The notes under the pieces: model-generated
Databases searched by the model: none
What the model saw: only the letters and a program-made list of their open reading frames with translations
Told to the model about the DNA's origin: nothing
Shown here: positions 8,202 to 15,746 of the stretch, piece by piece
How the letters are laid out: every line of letters starts with the position of its first letter
How positions within the stretch are numbered: the stretch's first letter is position 1
NCBI GenBank assembly: GCA_035649635.1
Contig: DASRJE010000190.1
Span: 1 to 64,000 of the forward strand
Direction: 5' to 3'
Length of the DNA stretch: 64,000 nucleotides
Source of the DNA: Gp6-AA40 sp035649635
GTDB taxonomy: Bacteria; Acidobacteriota; Vicinamibacteria; Vicinamibacterales; UBA2999
Made by a program: the position numbers and the translations under genes

Positions 8202-8576
8202 ATGCACTTTCGTATGCGACCTTTCTACAACCTCTGGCACAACACCGTTACAGCCACCCGTCGTGTCGGCGCGGCCGCGCTAGCGCAAGTGACACATCTA
8301 CACACGAATGACTTACGACGCAGCTCGCTGAGCTATCGGAGTGTCTGCAGCCTCCTGAGTGCTTCGAGCGTGCTGTCGATCGCAAGTGCCGCGTCGCTCT
8401 TGAGCATCGGCAGTTTCGCGTCGATTCTCAGCATCGGGAGCAGCAACAGCGTTCTCAGCATCGGCAGCGATGGTGGCTTCCTTACGATCGGAGCGTCGCG
8501 CCGTTCGCGACAACTCGGGGCACCGGCGCGCCGTCGAGATTGGGAGCGCTCAGGAAGAGTTGCCGACCTAACATGA
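8202..8576 (+). CDS. LSIGS-repeat protein of unknown function
   Basis: From the ATG at 8202 this encodes 124 residues. The middle is built of short repeats around the motif S(I/V/L)LSIGS: SASSVLSIAS, SAASLLSIGS, SFASILSIGS, SNSVLSIGS and GGFLTIGAS, with a period of 9-11 residues, followed by a basic tail. Such regular Ser/Leu/Ile repeats suggest a small beta-solenoid, but no function is established to my knowledge. It follows the DinB gene after 37 bp on the same strand and is probably co-transcribed with it. Another ATG at 8214 is possible. Confidence 0.55.
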   Translation: MHFRMRPFYNLWHNTVTATRRVGAAALAQVTHLHTNDLRRSSLSYRSVCSLLSASSVLSIASAASLLSIGSFASILSIGSSNSVLSIGSDGGFLTIGASRRSRQLGAPARRRDWERSGRVADLT

Positions 8577-8589
8577 AAAGAGAGGATGC

Positions 8590-8936
8590 ATGCCTGAAAC
8601 CTGCGGCCAGGGCCTCGCTGAGCGCTCCGCACTTCCCGCGAAACCCGGCGAACGCTGGATCTGACCGACCACAATGCGAGGGCAGAACACGATGCGTACG
8701 ACGCCGTCGCAAATGCCCTTCGCGATGCGGCAACGCAGCTGCAAGGGATCGCTGACCGCATGGCCGGGTATGCGCCACTGCCAATGGCTCGGCATGATGA
8801 ACGCGCCGCGAGCTCGCCGGAGATCCGCGACGCATTCGTGAGGTTCCTCGAGCGCGAGCAGGATCTCTCAGCGCTGCTCGACACATGGATTCAAGAAGAC
8901 CGCGCGATGCTTGGAGATTGGTCCGTTCCTCATTGA
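8590..8936 (+). pseudogene. Frameshifted small conserved protein
   Basis: An ATG at 8590 opens MPETCGQGLAERSALPAK and stops at TGA near 8664. A second frame, open from 8622, continues as LDLTDHNARAEHDAYDAV and ends with RAMLGDWSVPH at 8936. Together the two halves look like one small helical protein of a type I remember as hypothetical (N-terminal CGQGLAE, later MAGYxxLPMxRHDE). The central part appears to be missing and the frame is broken. The second half alone could start at ATG 8760 (58 aa). Confidence 0.45.
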
Positions 8937-8940
8937 CCAC

Positions 8941-9020
8941 TTCTTAGTGGTTCACGACGCTGAGAATGTTGCCGTCCGGATCTTTGAAAAGGCGATCTTG
9001 AGATCGCAGGCGACATGTAC
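8941..9020 (-). pseudogene. Remnant of a VOC/glyoxalase-family protein (C-terminus)
   Basis: On the minus strand one frame ends FKDPDGNILSVVNH and a stop, the usual end of a vicinal-oxygen-chelate protein. The preceding codons (GDVHVACDLKIAF) are in the neighbouring frame, so one base appears to have been lost. No upstream part was found. Confidence 0.35.
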
Positions 9021-9239
9021 GTCGCCCTCGCGTCTCGTGCAGTCCCTGATGCGCGCAACGGCTCTGCGTCTCGAGACTGGACCCGACTCAGCTTGATGGT
9101 CGGAAGGCGACGAGCACTTGCACTACGGAACTGCCAGCGTGCGAGCGCGCGCAGGTGCTCAGCTCGCAGATTGCTGCCGGTCAGAACGATGGGCATGCAC
9201 GATCTCAAGGAGATCGTGCACGCGGATCCCGGCCAGCCC

Positions 9240-9405
9240 TGCGACCTCGGAGAGCCCCAGCAGGAGGCCGATCGGCCGACAGCTTCATCGCCTGCAGCAG
9301 ATCGTCATCATCAATGAGGACGATGTCGTCGACGACCCACCACTTCCATTCCTCGACGACCTCGGGGGGTTCGCCTCGTGAATGCGCTCGCGCACCCATT
9401 TCGGC
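9240..9405 (-). pseudogene. Remnant of a DUF1801-like protein, first copy
   Basis: Minus-strand frames contain WVRERIHEA and, one frame over, PPEVVEEWKW, matching the DUF1801 N-terminal pattern (R-I-HEADP-VVEEWKW). The rest is unrelated or scrambled. A second, better-preserved remnant lies at 10115-10335, and the DNA around the two N-terminal pieces is similar, which points to a local duplication. Confidence 0.35.
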
Positions 9406-9447
9406 ACCGAGCCTTGTCAATTACCGAGCTCGCAACTGGCACTGGGA

Positions 9448-9476
9448 TTGGAATAGCCATTATTTATGGCTATAAT
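9448..9476 (+). promoter_or_regulatory. Consensus sigma-70 promoter and operator for the Phd/PIN pair
   Basis: TTGGAA (9448-9453), a 17-bp spacer and a perfect TATAAT (9471-9476) are present. An 8-bp inverted repeat, ATAGCCAT (9453-9460) and ATGGCTAT (9466-9473), fills the spacer and enters the -10 box. The expected transcription start is about 9483, only two or so bases before the ATG at 9485, so the mRNA should be nearly leaderless. Confidence 0.75.
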
Positions 9477-9484
9477 TGGCGAGG

Positions 9485-9727
9485 ATGAAAGTGAGTGTGG
9501 CCGAAGCCAAGAATACGCTTCCCAAGCTGATTAAGGCAGTCGAAGAGGGCGAATCCGTGACGATCTACCGGCACGGCACGCCGGTCGTGGACATCGTTCG
9601 GACGACGAAGGCCGATTCCAAGAAGCCGAAGTTCGGTACGTTGACGGGGAAAGTGACCGCTCTCGACCCGGACTGGTGGAAGCCGATGAGCGACGATGAG
9701 GTCGAAGCCCTTCTCGATGGCCGTTAG
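9485..9727 (+). CDS. Phd/YefM-type antitoxin
   Basis: This 80-aa protein has the Phd/YefM opening MKVSVAEAKNTLPKLIKAVE, then TIYRHGTPVVDIV. Its C-terminal tail (DPDWWKPMSDDEVEALLDGR) is of the toxin-binding type. It would dimerise on the inverted repeat at 9453-9473 and neutralise the PIN protein encoded 3 bp downstream. The ATG at 9485 is chosen because it has the family N-terminus. A TTG nine bases upstream is less likely because it falls inside the -10 box. A Phd-fold antitoxin with a PIN toxin is a common pairing. Confidence 0.9.
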   Translation: MKVSVAEAKNTLPKLIKAVEEGESVTIYRHGTPVVDIVRTTKADSKKPKFGTLTGKVTALDPDWWKPMSDDEVEALLDGR

Positions 9728-9730
9728 CGC

Positions 9731-10111
9731 ATGCGGCTCATCCTCGATACGGTCACGTTCATCTGGGCACTTAGCACTCCGGAGCGCCTCTCACGCGCGG
9801 CCATGTCCGCTCTCCGAAAGCCGTCCGCGGTGCGCGAGATCAGCGTTGTTTCCCTGACCGAGATCGCCGTCAAACAGACCAGAGGGAAGCTCACGTTCGC
9901 CAAGGCAGACGCGATGGCAGGTATGACCGATCTGCGACTGCGGGTTTTGCCGTACGCGGTGGAACATGCCTTCCGTCTGTTCGACCTGCCCACACATCAC
10001 GCCGATCCCTTCGACCGCCAAATCATCGCGCAGGCGCTGGTGGAAAACGTCTCAGTCGTGACACCAGACGAGTCCTTCAGGTTGTACGAAGGTGTCAAGG
10101 TCATTTGGTGA
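9731..10111 (+). CDS. PIN-domain toxin (VapC-like)
   Basis: The 126-aa PIN protein begins MRLILDTVTFIWAL with the first catalytic Asp. It has Glu in VSLTEIAVKQ and closes with HHADPFDRQIIAQALVEN and SVVTPDESF, the usual C-terminal acidic cluster. It belongs to the short PIN group that accompanies Phd-like antitoxins. The gene starts 3 bp after the antitoxin stop, so the two are coupled. It is the second toxin-antitoxin pair in the island. Predicted activity is RNA cleavage; the target is unknown. Confidence 0.9.
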   Translation: MRLILDTVTFIWALSTPERLSRAAMSALRKPSAVREISVVSLTEIAVKQTRGKLTFAKADAMAGMTDLRLRVLPYAVEHAFRLFDLPTHHADPFDRQIIAQALVENVSVVTPDESFRLYEGVKVIW

Positions 10112-10114
10112 CTA

Positions 10115-10335
10115 TTACTTCTTCCGTTTCGCACCGTTGAATGCGACAGCGGCGCGGATCAGCTCTTTGAACGCCGCTTCGTCAGTCGCGTCGTCCTGGT
10201 GAATGTGGATGGCCCGTCGCGTATTTCCCTCGAGGCTCGAGTTGAAGAGACGAGCGCGATCCTTTAGCGAGGCCCTGTTAGCCGCTTCCATTCCTCGACG
10301 ACCCCGGGGTCCGCCTCGTGAATGAGCGCGCGCAT
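10115..10335 (-). pseudogene. Internally deleted DUF1801 gene, second copy
   Basis: The minus strand has an ATG at 10335 reading MRALIHEADPGVVEEWK, the DUF1801 N-terminus. A different frame then supplies the C-terminus, SLKDRARLFNSSLEGNTRRA through ELIRAAVAFNGAKRKK. The middle of the domain (about 40 residues with the usual PVWSHDGII-like motif) is missing and the halves are out of frame. DUF1801 proteins are small and YdhG-like. It lies tail-to-tail with the PIN gene, 3 bp away. Confidence 0.65.
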
Positions 10336-10402
10336 CCCGTTTCAGCACCGGGCCTCTCAAATCACCGAGAACGCTGACTACTATGTGAAGGGCCGCCCGT
10401 AC

Positions 10403-13400
10403 TCAGCCGGCGGCAATCTTCACTTCAGAGAAAAAGTCGAGCGGCATTTCGACGTCCAACTTCCACGTGATTCGCATCGGCTTCTCGGATTCGTGCCAGA
10501 CATAACGCACCCGGCCAAGGAACAGATACGGCGAGGTGAACCCCCGCGCGTCATCGGGTTTGTGACGCACGAACAGCAAGATGCGCCAGTCAGAGTCCGC
10601 GCTGGCGCGATAACGTCGACCAGTCTCTGAGTCCGCGCGGGTGCGTGATTGCGACTCCCAGTGGAATAGTGACGGCGTCACCGCGCGATCATCGTAGAGC
10701 GTCGTCGGCGTGTAGTGCTTCGGGTCTTTGTCGAGCTCGACGTAAAGAATGTCTGCCCGGGCGTCCTCACATCGAAAGACGCCGCCCTGCGTACGAAGGA
10801 GTTTTGCTGGGCCGGGCCTATCGACGCCCTTCTCCTTCTTGCCGCGTGTCTGGAGAAGCCCGGCGCTGATTTCGTCTCGGCTATAGCTCGCATGGAGCCG
10901 GAACGGGAGGTCGGCAAACAAGAACGTCGGCCTCCTGGATCGGTCATCGAGCACGCGAAGAAGTTCGACGATTTCGCTGCGGAGGTCGGGTTCCGACCAC
11001 AGCTCCTTGAACGTTTGCGCCATTTCGGTGACTGGCCGCTTCACGAAGCCAAGGACCGAGAACAGCATCAGCATGAGTGGATTCGTCAGGTCCGGTGCTG
11101 GTGGACGGTCCTGCTCGAGCCACGCGGCCCACTGCTGGAGACGGACCTCGTCGTCGACATAGGTGAGACGTGAAATCGCGCGGGTGAACTCGTTCTGGGG
11201 CAGCGGCTTCTTCCGGAATCCGGCCTGGCGTCGCAGTTCGGTGAAGGTCCGTGAGTCGTTCGAGTAGAGCTCCTCGGGCTCGAGGTCAGCTGCGGCCAGG
11301 AAGGAGGAGAGGGGCATGTCACCGGCGTGACGGAGGTCTTCGACGAGTTGGCTCCAGTTGTTCGAGAGAGACTGGCGAACATTGGCGAGGACGGCGTTCT
11401 GGCTCTCGCGGTCAAGTCGAATGTCGCAGCCAGCGGGGAGGCGAGGAAATCCATCGGCGATCGCGCGGTGGACCTCGGCGCGCGTCCCGCGCGTGAGCGC
11501 GCGGAAGCGGTCGATGAATCGGAAGCTGCGATGGGCGTCACCGATGAAGTCGAGGACGGTCAGGCACGATTTGCCTTCTTCGTGGCGTAGGCCGCGCCCG
11601 AGCTGTTGCAGGAAGATCGTGGCGCTTTCGGTCGGGCGGAGAAACAACACCGTGTCGATGCCCGGGATATCGAGACCCTCATTGAAGAGGTCGCGAACGA
11701 ACAACACGGTGACCTTGCCGGAGCGCAGCTCCTGGAGCGCAGTCGCGCGTTCGGTATCAGATGATTCGTGGTCGACACTCAGCGACGGCAACCCCTTGCT
11801 GTTGAAGAACGCTGCCATGAATTCGGCGTGGTTGACCGAGACGCAGAAGCCGAGTGCCCGCATCTGGTGGGGAGCGCGGATCGTCGTATGAATCGCGCGT
11901 AGGACCGCGTTCGCGCGCACGTGGTCTGCCGTATAGAGGGACTCAAGACTCGCAACATCGTAGCGCCCTCGGTTGAACGCAATCGTGGAGAGCTTGGTAC
12001 TGTCGTGAATGCCAAAGTACTGAAACGGAACCACCAGACCTTGGTCGAGCGCATCCCACAGCCGCAGCTCGGCGGCGATGCGACCATCGAACCAGGACAG
12101 GACGGATTTGCCGTCGGCACGCTCCGGTGTTGCGGTCAGTCCGAGCAGGATCTTCGGTTTGAACTTGTTAAGAACCTCCGTGTACGAGTCTGCAGCAGCA
12201 TGATGGAACTCGTCCACGACGATCACGTCGTATGCGTCGGGTTGCAACGAAGCGAGACGCTGGCTGTGGAGCGCCTGGATCGATGCGAAGACGTGGCGGC
12301 CGCGGCGCGGCTTGTGCGCACCGACCAGGAGCTCTCCGAAATAACCATCGCCGAGCGCAGCACGATATTTTGCGAGGCTTTGCTGCAGGATCTCTTCGCG
12401 ATGCGCGATGAACAGCAGTGACGGGTCACCACCGAGTTCTTTGCGCAGTCGTGCATAGTCGAGAGCGGCGACGACTGTCTTGCCAGTACCCGTGGCTGCT
12501 ACGACGAGGTTGCGCCTATGGCCGTGCGCGCGCTCGTTCGCGAGTTGAGCGAGTGCTGTCGATTGATGCGGGAAGGGTCGTATCTGAACCGCCCGGGCCA
12601 GTAGGTCGCGGGCAGGGTCTCGGTACTCGGCGGCCTCGGCGAACTTCGCGCGGTCGTATGGCTCGAAGGCCATGTCAGACCAGTACTGATCGAACGTGGT
12701 GATGAACTTCTCGAGGATCGTGTGGTTGTCGACCATTGAAAGGCGGACATTCCACTCGCACCCATCAAGCAATGCCGCATGAGACAGATTCGACGAGCCG
12801 ATGATCCCGGTTGAGTAGCCGGTGTCGCGATGGAAGAGCCATGCTTTGGCGTGGAGACGCGTGCGGCGTGCATCGTACGAGACCTTCACTTGGGCGCCCA
12901 GCTCGACGAGGGCATCGAGCGCTTCGATCTCGGTCGCACCCATATACGTCGTCGTGAGGAGTCGAAGCTTGCCAGGATGACGTCGCGCGAATTCTTCGAG
13001 CTCGGGTTTGATGACGCGAACGCCCGTCCACTTCACGAACGACACGATGACGTCGACAGCTGTCGCGGACGCCAGCTCGCTGCGAATCTCGTGTCCGATC
13101 GCCAGGTCGCGCGGACCGTTAATGAGTAGATCGCTTTGTCCGAGGGGCAGCTTCGGTCGTTCGATCTCACCTGTGCCAAGGCGCGTCTCTGCTGGATCGC
13201 TAAGTGCAAGCAGCAGTTCGATCGGATCTGCGACTTCATCGTCGCGGTCGATGCCGGCCGAGGGTACCTCGGCTCCGAGCAACGCGACGACCTTATTCGC
13301 AAGCTCTCGCTGACGCGCAGAACGTTCCTCCGTAGGAACATTCCGAAGCGCCTTGATCATTGCATCGAACAGATGCCGCGATAGCACCTGGGGTGCGATT

Positions 13401-13495
13401 TCACCGGCGCCGTCACGCTGGCTTTTGAGGCCGAGCCCCTTGAGGTGCTCGGCCAGGCCAAGTGTGATCAGCTTCTCGTAGAGCCCGGGTTTCAC
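10403..13495 (-). CDS. PLD-like nuclease / SF2 helicase / DUF3427 protein
   Basis: This 1030-aa protein has an N-terminal helical part, then a phospholipase-D-like module around residues 120-290 (LHAKAWLF with HxK, and IIGSSNLSHAAL). An SF2 helicase occupies about residues 310-640: AATGTGKTVVAALDYARL (Walker A), VVDEFHHAA, LGLTATPERADG and FLQQLGRGLRH (motif VI). The C-terminal DUF3427-type region follows. Proteins of this architecture are common in defence islands. It is encoded opposite to the rest of the island. Its GTG start has no clear RBS and lies 28 bp from the tRNA-Pro remnant, so it closes the element. The nuclease or defence role is inferred. Confidence 0.87.
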   Translation of the reverse strand: MKPGLYEKLITLGLAEHLKGLGLKSQRDGAGEIAPQVLSRHLFDAMIKALRNVPTEERSARQRELANKVVALLGAEVPSAGIDRDDEVADPIELLLALSDPAETRLGTGEIERPKLPLGQSDLLINGPRDLAIGHEIRSELASATAVDVIVSFVKWTGVRVIKPELEEFARRHPGKLRLLTTTYMGATEIEALDALVELGAQVKVSYDARRTRLHAKAWLFHRDTGYSTGIIGSSNLSHAALLDGCEWNVRLSMVDNHTILEKFITTFDQYWSDMAFEPYDRAKFAEAAEYRDPARDLLARAVQIRPFPHQSTALAQLANERAHGHRRNLVVAATGTGKTVVAALDYARLRKELGGDPSLLFIAHREEILQQSLAKYRAALGDGYFGELLVGAHKPRRGRHVFASIQALHSQRLASLQPDAYDVIVVDEFHHAAADSYTEVLNKFKPKILLGLTATPERADGKSVLSWFDGRIAAELRLWDALDQGLVVPFQYFGIHDSTKLSTIAFNRGRYDVASLESLYTADHVRANAVLRAIHTTIRAPHQMRALGFCVSVNHAEFMAAFFNSKGLPSLSVDHESSDTERATALQELRSGKVTVLFVRDLFNEGLDIPGIDTVLFLRPTESATIFLQQLGRGLRHEEGKSCLTVLDFIGDAHRSFRFIDRFRALTRGTRAEVHRAIADGFPRLPAGCDIRLDRESQNAVLANVRQSLSNNWSQLVEDLRHAGDMPLSSFLAAADLEPEELYSNDSRTFTELRRQAGFRKKPLPQNEFTRAISRLTYVDDEVRLQQWAAWLEQDRPPAPDLTNPLMLMLFSVLGFVKRPVTEMAQTFKELWSEPDLRSEIVELLRVLDDRSRRPTFLFADLPFRLHASYSRDEISAGLLQTRGKKEKGVDRPGPAKLLRTQGGVFRCEDARADILYVELDKDPKHYTPTTLYDDRAVTPSLFHWESQSRTRADSETGRRYRASADSDWRILLFVRHKPDDARGFTSPYLFLGRVRYVWHESEKPMRITWKLDVEMPLDFFSEVKIAAG

Positions 13496-13522
13496 GAGGC
13501 GTCAGCATATCGCGGCGGCCCG

Positions 13523-13599
13523 CTTGGGCGGAGGGGGTCTGGCTTGCCCCGCCGTAACTTCAGCAAGACGCGTTCGAATCCAGTCGCCCCGACCACTTT
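13523..13599 (+). repeat. Right att-like repeat and tRNA-Pro remnant
   Basis: 13572-13599 repeats 3657-3684 exactly. Upstream, 13523-13539 also matches the anticodon region of the tRNA (3636-3652) with one mismatch. About 30 unrelated bases separate the two matching blocks. No full cloverleaf is possible. This is the expected far end of an element integrated at the tRNA 3' end. Confidence 0.75.
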
Positions 13600-13757
13600 A
13601 CTCGGGTCCATTCCGGAAACTTTAGGTCCCGTCGCGAGAAATTGGATCGTCAAGCGGCGTTATCACCTGAATACCAAGTAATGAAACTCGACGGGTACGA
13701 ATGTGCTTGACTCGAGGATCGTTGTTCCCGGTACCAATACCTCGGAGGTGTGCAGCG

Positions 13758-14054
13758 GTGAACTCGGACCTTGTATTAGCGATAACCGCAAAGCGCCTCA
13801 TCGAATTCGTCTACAAAGCCGGACGCACCCGCATCGCCGAGCCACACGACTACGGAATGCGTCGTGGCGTCGAACAGTTGCTCGCTTATCAGATCAGCGG
13901 CGCCAGCCGAAGCGGGGCGCCACACGGCTGGAAGCACTTCGACATTGACGGAATGACTCAGTTGCGCGTGCTCGAGCGGCGATTCCCCGGCACGCGAGCC
14001 GACAGCGGTCAGCATCACGGTGAATGGGACACGCTGTTCGCGCGTGTTACCTAG
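13758..14054 (+). CDS. Small WYL-like protein of unknown role
   Basis: From the GTG at 13758, with GGAGG nine bases upstream, this encodes 98 residues beginning VNSDLVLAITAKRLIEFVYK. The pattern IEF.Y......EPHDYG......L.AYQ..G.S.SG....W..F.......L.VLE..F resembles a stand-alone WYL-type ligand-sensing fold without a DNA-binding domain. It is the first gene outside the island. The function is not known; WYL domains elsewhere sense nucleotides or nucleic acid. Confidence 0.6.
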   Translation: MNSDLVLAITAKRLIEFVYKAGRTRIAEPHDYGMRRGVEQLLAYQISGASRSGAPHGWKHFDIDGMTQLRVLERRFPGTRADSGQHHGEWDTLFARVT

Positions 14055-14152
14055 TCAGATTACCCAAGCAATTCTTGCCTCTGTTGCAATTCTTGCCTCT
14101 TGTTTCCGTCGCGACGACGATGCCATCGGCGTCGAAGGAGGCAAGAGATCTG

Positions 14153-14668
14153 ATGATTAACGGATTGAAGCTGACCATCACCGGCGAGGAGCTACGCTCG
14201 CTGCTGGATCGCCGAATCGATAGCCACAGGCGAAGCGCCGATCATTGGAAACGCGAACAAGAGCGGACGCCAGACCAGCAACCTGAGGACGAGCCTTTAC
14301 TGCCGGATCACATCTGTACGAACGAGGCGGAGCGGTACGAGTGGCGAGCAGAGGTCATCGAGTTCATTCGCGATCACATCGACGTGAGTGAGACCTACCG
14401 ATTAGGCGAAGAGGACTCGTTTGGCGAATTGCTGCCGGACAAGCCGGGCTGGCTGGAGCAGGACGAATACGAAGAGCGAACCAGCCAAGGGCTTCGTGCC
14501 ATGAAATCCCTGCGGATCCCTTGGCTGGTTCAGTATCTCTTCGGCGCGCTCCGCGCGCCTAGGACCGCCATGCGGGGCACAACGGGCACGAAATCCCACA
14601 ACGAGGCGCTTAGCGGTCCAAGATCGGATTCCAGCTCGAACGGCTCACGAAGACCGCCGGCGAACTGA
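14153..14668 (+). CDS. Small conserved hypothetical protein, apparently interrupted near its C-terminus
   Basis: The ATG at 14153 follows GAAGGAGG and gives 171 residues: MINGLKLTITGEELRSLLDR, then an acidic helical region with LLPDHICTNEAERYEWR and ELLPDKPGWLEQDEYEERT. After that the sequence becomes arginine-rich and unlike the first part. A second frame, starting near 14622, reads IGFQLERLTKTAGEL, which I remember as the normal ending of this family. An insertion of roughly 140 bp containing hairpins may have displaced it. The function is unknown. Confidence 0.55.
   Translation: MINGLKLTITGEELRSLLDRRIDSHRRSADHWKREQERTPDQQPEDEPLLPDHICTNEAERYEWRAEVIEFIRDHIDVSETYRLGEEDSFGELLPDKPGWLEQDEYEERTSQGLRAMKSLRIPWLVQYLFGALRAPRTAMRGTTGTKSHNEALSGPRSDSSSNGSRRPPAN
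14477..14530. repeat. 14-bp perfect inverted repeat inside a coding region
   Basis: GAACCAGCCAAGGG (14477-14490) and CCCTTGGCTGGTTC (14517-14530) pair perfectly around a 26-nt loop. A second small GC palindrome follows near 14541-14558. The block sits where the host reading frame loses its family-like sequence. Confidence 0.6.
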
Positions 14669-14907
14669 CCTCGGCGCACTATGCCCTCGCGACACGATCG
14701 CGCAACGACGAAGTCTAAAAGGTGCTTCGCGCTGACGTCGTCAGGTGGGCGCGCAGGGTGCTGTCGGCCATTTCGTGCTAAATGAGGTGCGCAATATGCT
14801 CACATCACCACGCTGTTTGCTGCAGCAAAAACTGCAACACGAACAACGCGTTTCGCGTGATTCGTTCGTGTACGGGGCGTGGCATCACTCGTGCCTCTGT
14901 TACGGGC

Positions 14908-15165
14908 ATGTCCAGCAAGCGAATCGTCTACATCATACGGAGCCGTCGCGATCCGGCGCGGCACTATATCGGCCTGACGGCGGACCTCCCGTCTCGACTC
15001 GCATCACACAATGCGGGGGAGTCACCCCAGACTCGGAGCTTCGTACCTTGGGCCCTAGTAGTGTCCGTGCAATTCGCGTCGGAAGACGCCGCGGATAAAT
15101 TCGTGCGCTATCTCAAATCCGCGTCCGGTCGCGACTTCGCGAAACGCTATCTCGGCTGCGACTGA
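14908..15165 (+). CDS. GIY-YIG endonuclease-fold protein (UPF0213/YhbQ type)
   Basis: The ATG at 14908 gives 85 residues with the GIY-YIG core: IVYIIRS (GIY-equivalent), ARHYIGLTADLPSRLASHNA (YIG, followed by Arg and the HN motif) and KFVRYLKSASGRDFAKRYL. Length and layout match the single-domain UPF0213/YhbQ group, which has nuclease activity in some members and is of uncertain cellular role. It stands alone between an interrupted hypothetical gene and a convergent membrane-protein gene. Confidence 0.85.
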   Translation: MSSKRIVYIIRSRRDPARHYIGLTADLPSRLASHNAGESPQTRSFVPWALVVSVQFASEDAADKFVRYLKSASGRDFAKRYLGCD

Positions 15166-15175
15166 TGCGTGCGGG

Positions 15176-15691
15176 TCACGGTCCCTTGGGCTGCACGGTG
15201 CCGACGATGTGGGCGCGGTAGAACTTCAGGAACCCGACGAAGATGAATGCCGCGCTCGCCGCATCGAAGGCCACGCGTCCCCAGTGCAGCGACTGAAACT
15301 CGCGCGCTGTCTGTCTCAGCACCGCCGTCGTATGCACGGCCGGACCCTCGACAAACATGATCGTGTTCCGCGGCCAGAAGAACACCATGGAAAAGATCCC
15401 TTCGCACACGATCATCGCGACGCTTGCCACGATCCAGTAGCGCGCTGTTCGAGTCGGCCAGCTGGCGACAATCGCGCCGGCGCCGGTCACCCAGCACATG
15501 AATCCGAGTGGCGGAAAGAAGTCGCTTGGCGCTCGAACCCGCATGAAGTCGAGCGCCACCTCAAACGATCGCGGCGGGTCGTTGAAGACATTTGGATAGA
15601 TCATGAACGTCTCCATGACGATGCTGCCAAGCATGATCATCATGATCCAGAAATACGCGAGGATGACGCTGATGCGGATCGGCTGTCGCAT
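15176..15691 (-). CDS. DUF1772-like integral membrane protein
   Basis: The 171-aa protein has four hydrophobic segments (about residues 7-27, 58-80, 86-108 and 139-160) and the features of DUF1772/anthrone-oxygenase-like membrane proteins: GSIVMETFMIYPNVF near the N-terminus and FFWPRNTIMF in the third segment. The biochemical role of most members is unknown. It is convergent with the GIY-YIG gene (10 bp gap). A multicopper oxidase on the same strand starts further upstream, separated by a hairpin repeat. Confidence 0.6.
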   Translation of the reverse strand: MRQPIRISVILAYFWIMMIMLGSIVMETFMIYPNVFNDPPRSFEVALDFMRVRAPSDFFPPLGFMCWVTGAGAIVASWPTRTARYWIVASVAMIVCEGIFSMVFFWPRNTIMFVEGPAVHTTAVLRQTAREFQSLHWGRVAFDAASAAFIFVGFLKFYRAHIVGTVQPKGP

Positions 15692-15746
15692 GAGGCGTTC
15701 CGTTGAATGGCAGGCCTGAACTCGTTACGTTCTGGCACCGAGGTTC

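Larger units (their letters stand above)
3657..13599. mobile_element. Putative genomic island integrated at tRNA-Pro
   Basis: A 28-bp perfect direct repeat (3657-3684 and 13572-13599) starts in the T arm of tRNA-Pro and ends four bases past its CCA. Integrases that use tRNA 3' ends leave exactly this arrangement. The 9.9 kb between the repeats holds two toxin-antitoxin pairs, two multidomain helicase-nuclease proteins, a DinB protein, an LSIGS-repeat protein and decayed genes. No integrase or recombinase gene is visible, so the element may be passively mobilised or immobile. The boundaries come directly from sequence; the mobility is inferred. Confidence 0.7.

Noticed and set aside
9015..9475. 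Several overlapping plus-strand frames of 60-106 codons before the Phd gene
   Set aside because: The protein-like signals in this DNA are on the minus strand (VOC and DUF1801 relics). The plus frames are Arg/Ala-rich shadows.
13523..13599. A second complete tRNA-Pro gene
   Set aside because: Only the anticodon-loop block and the 3' end match. The D arm and 5' acceptor strand are absent, and about 30 unrelated bases split the blocks.
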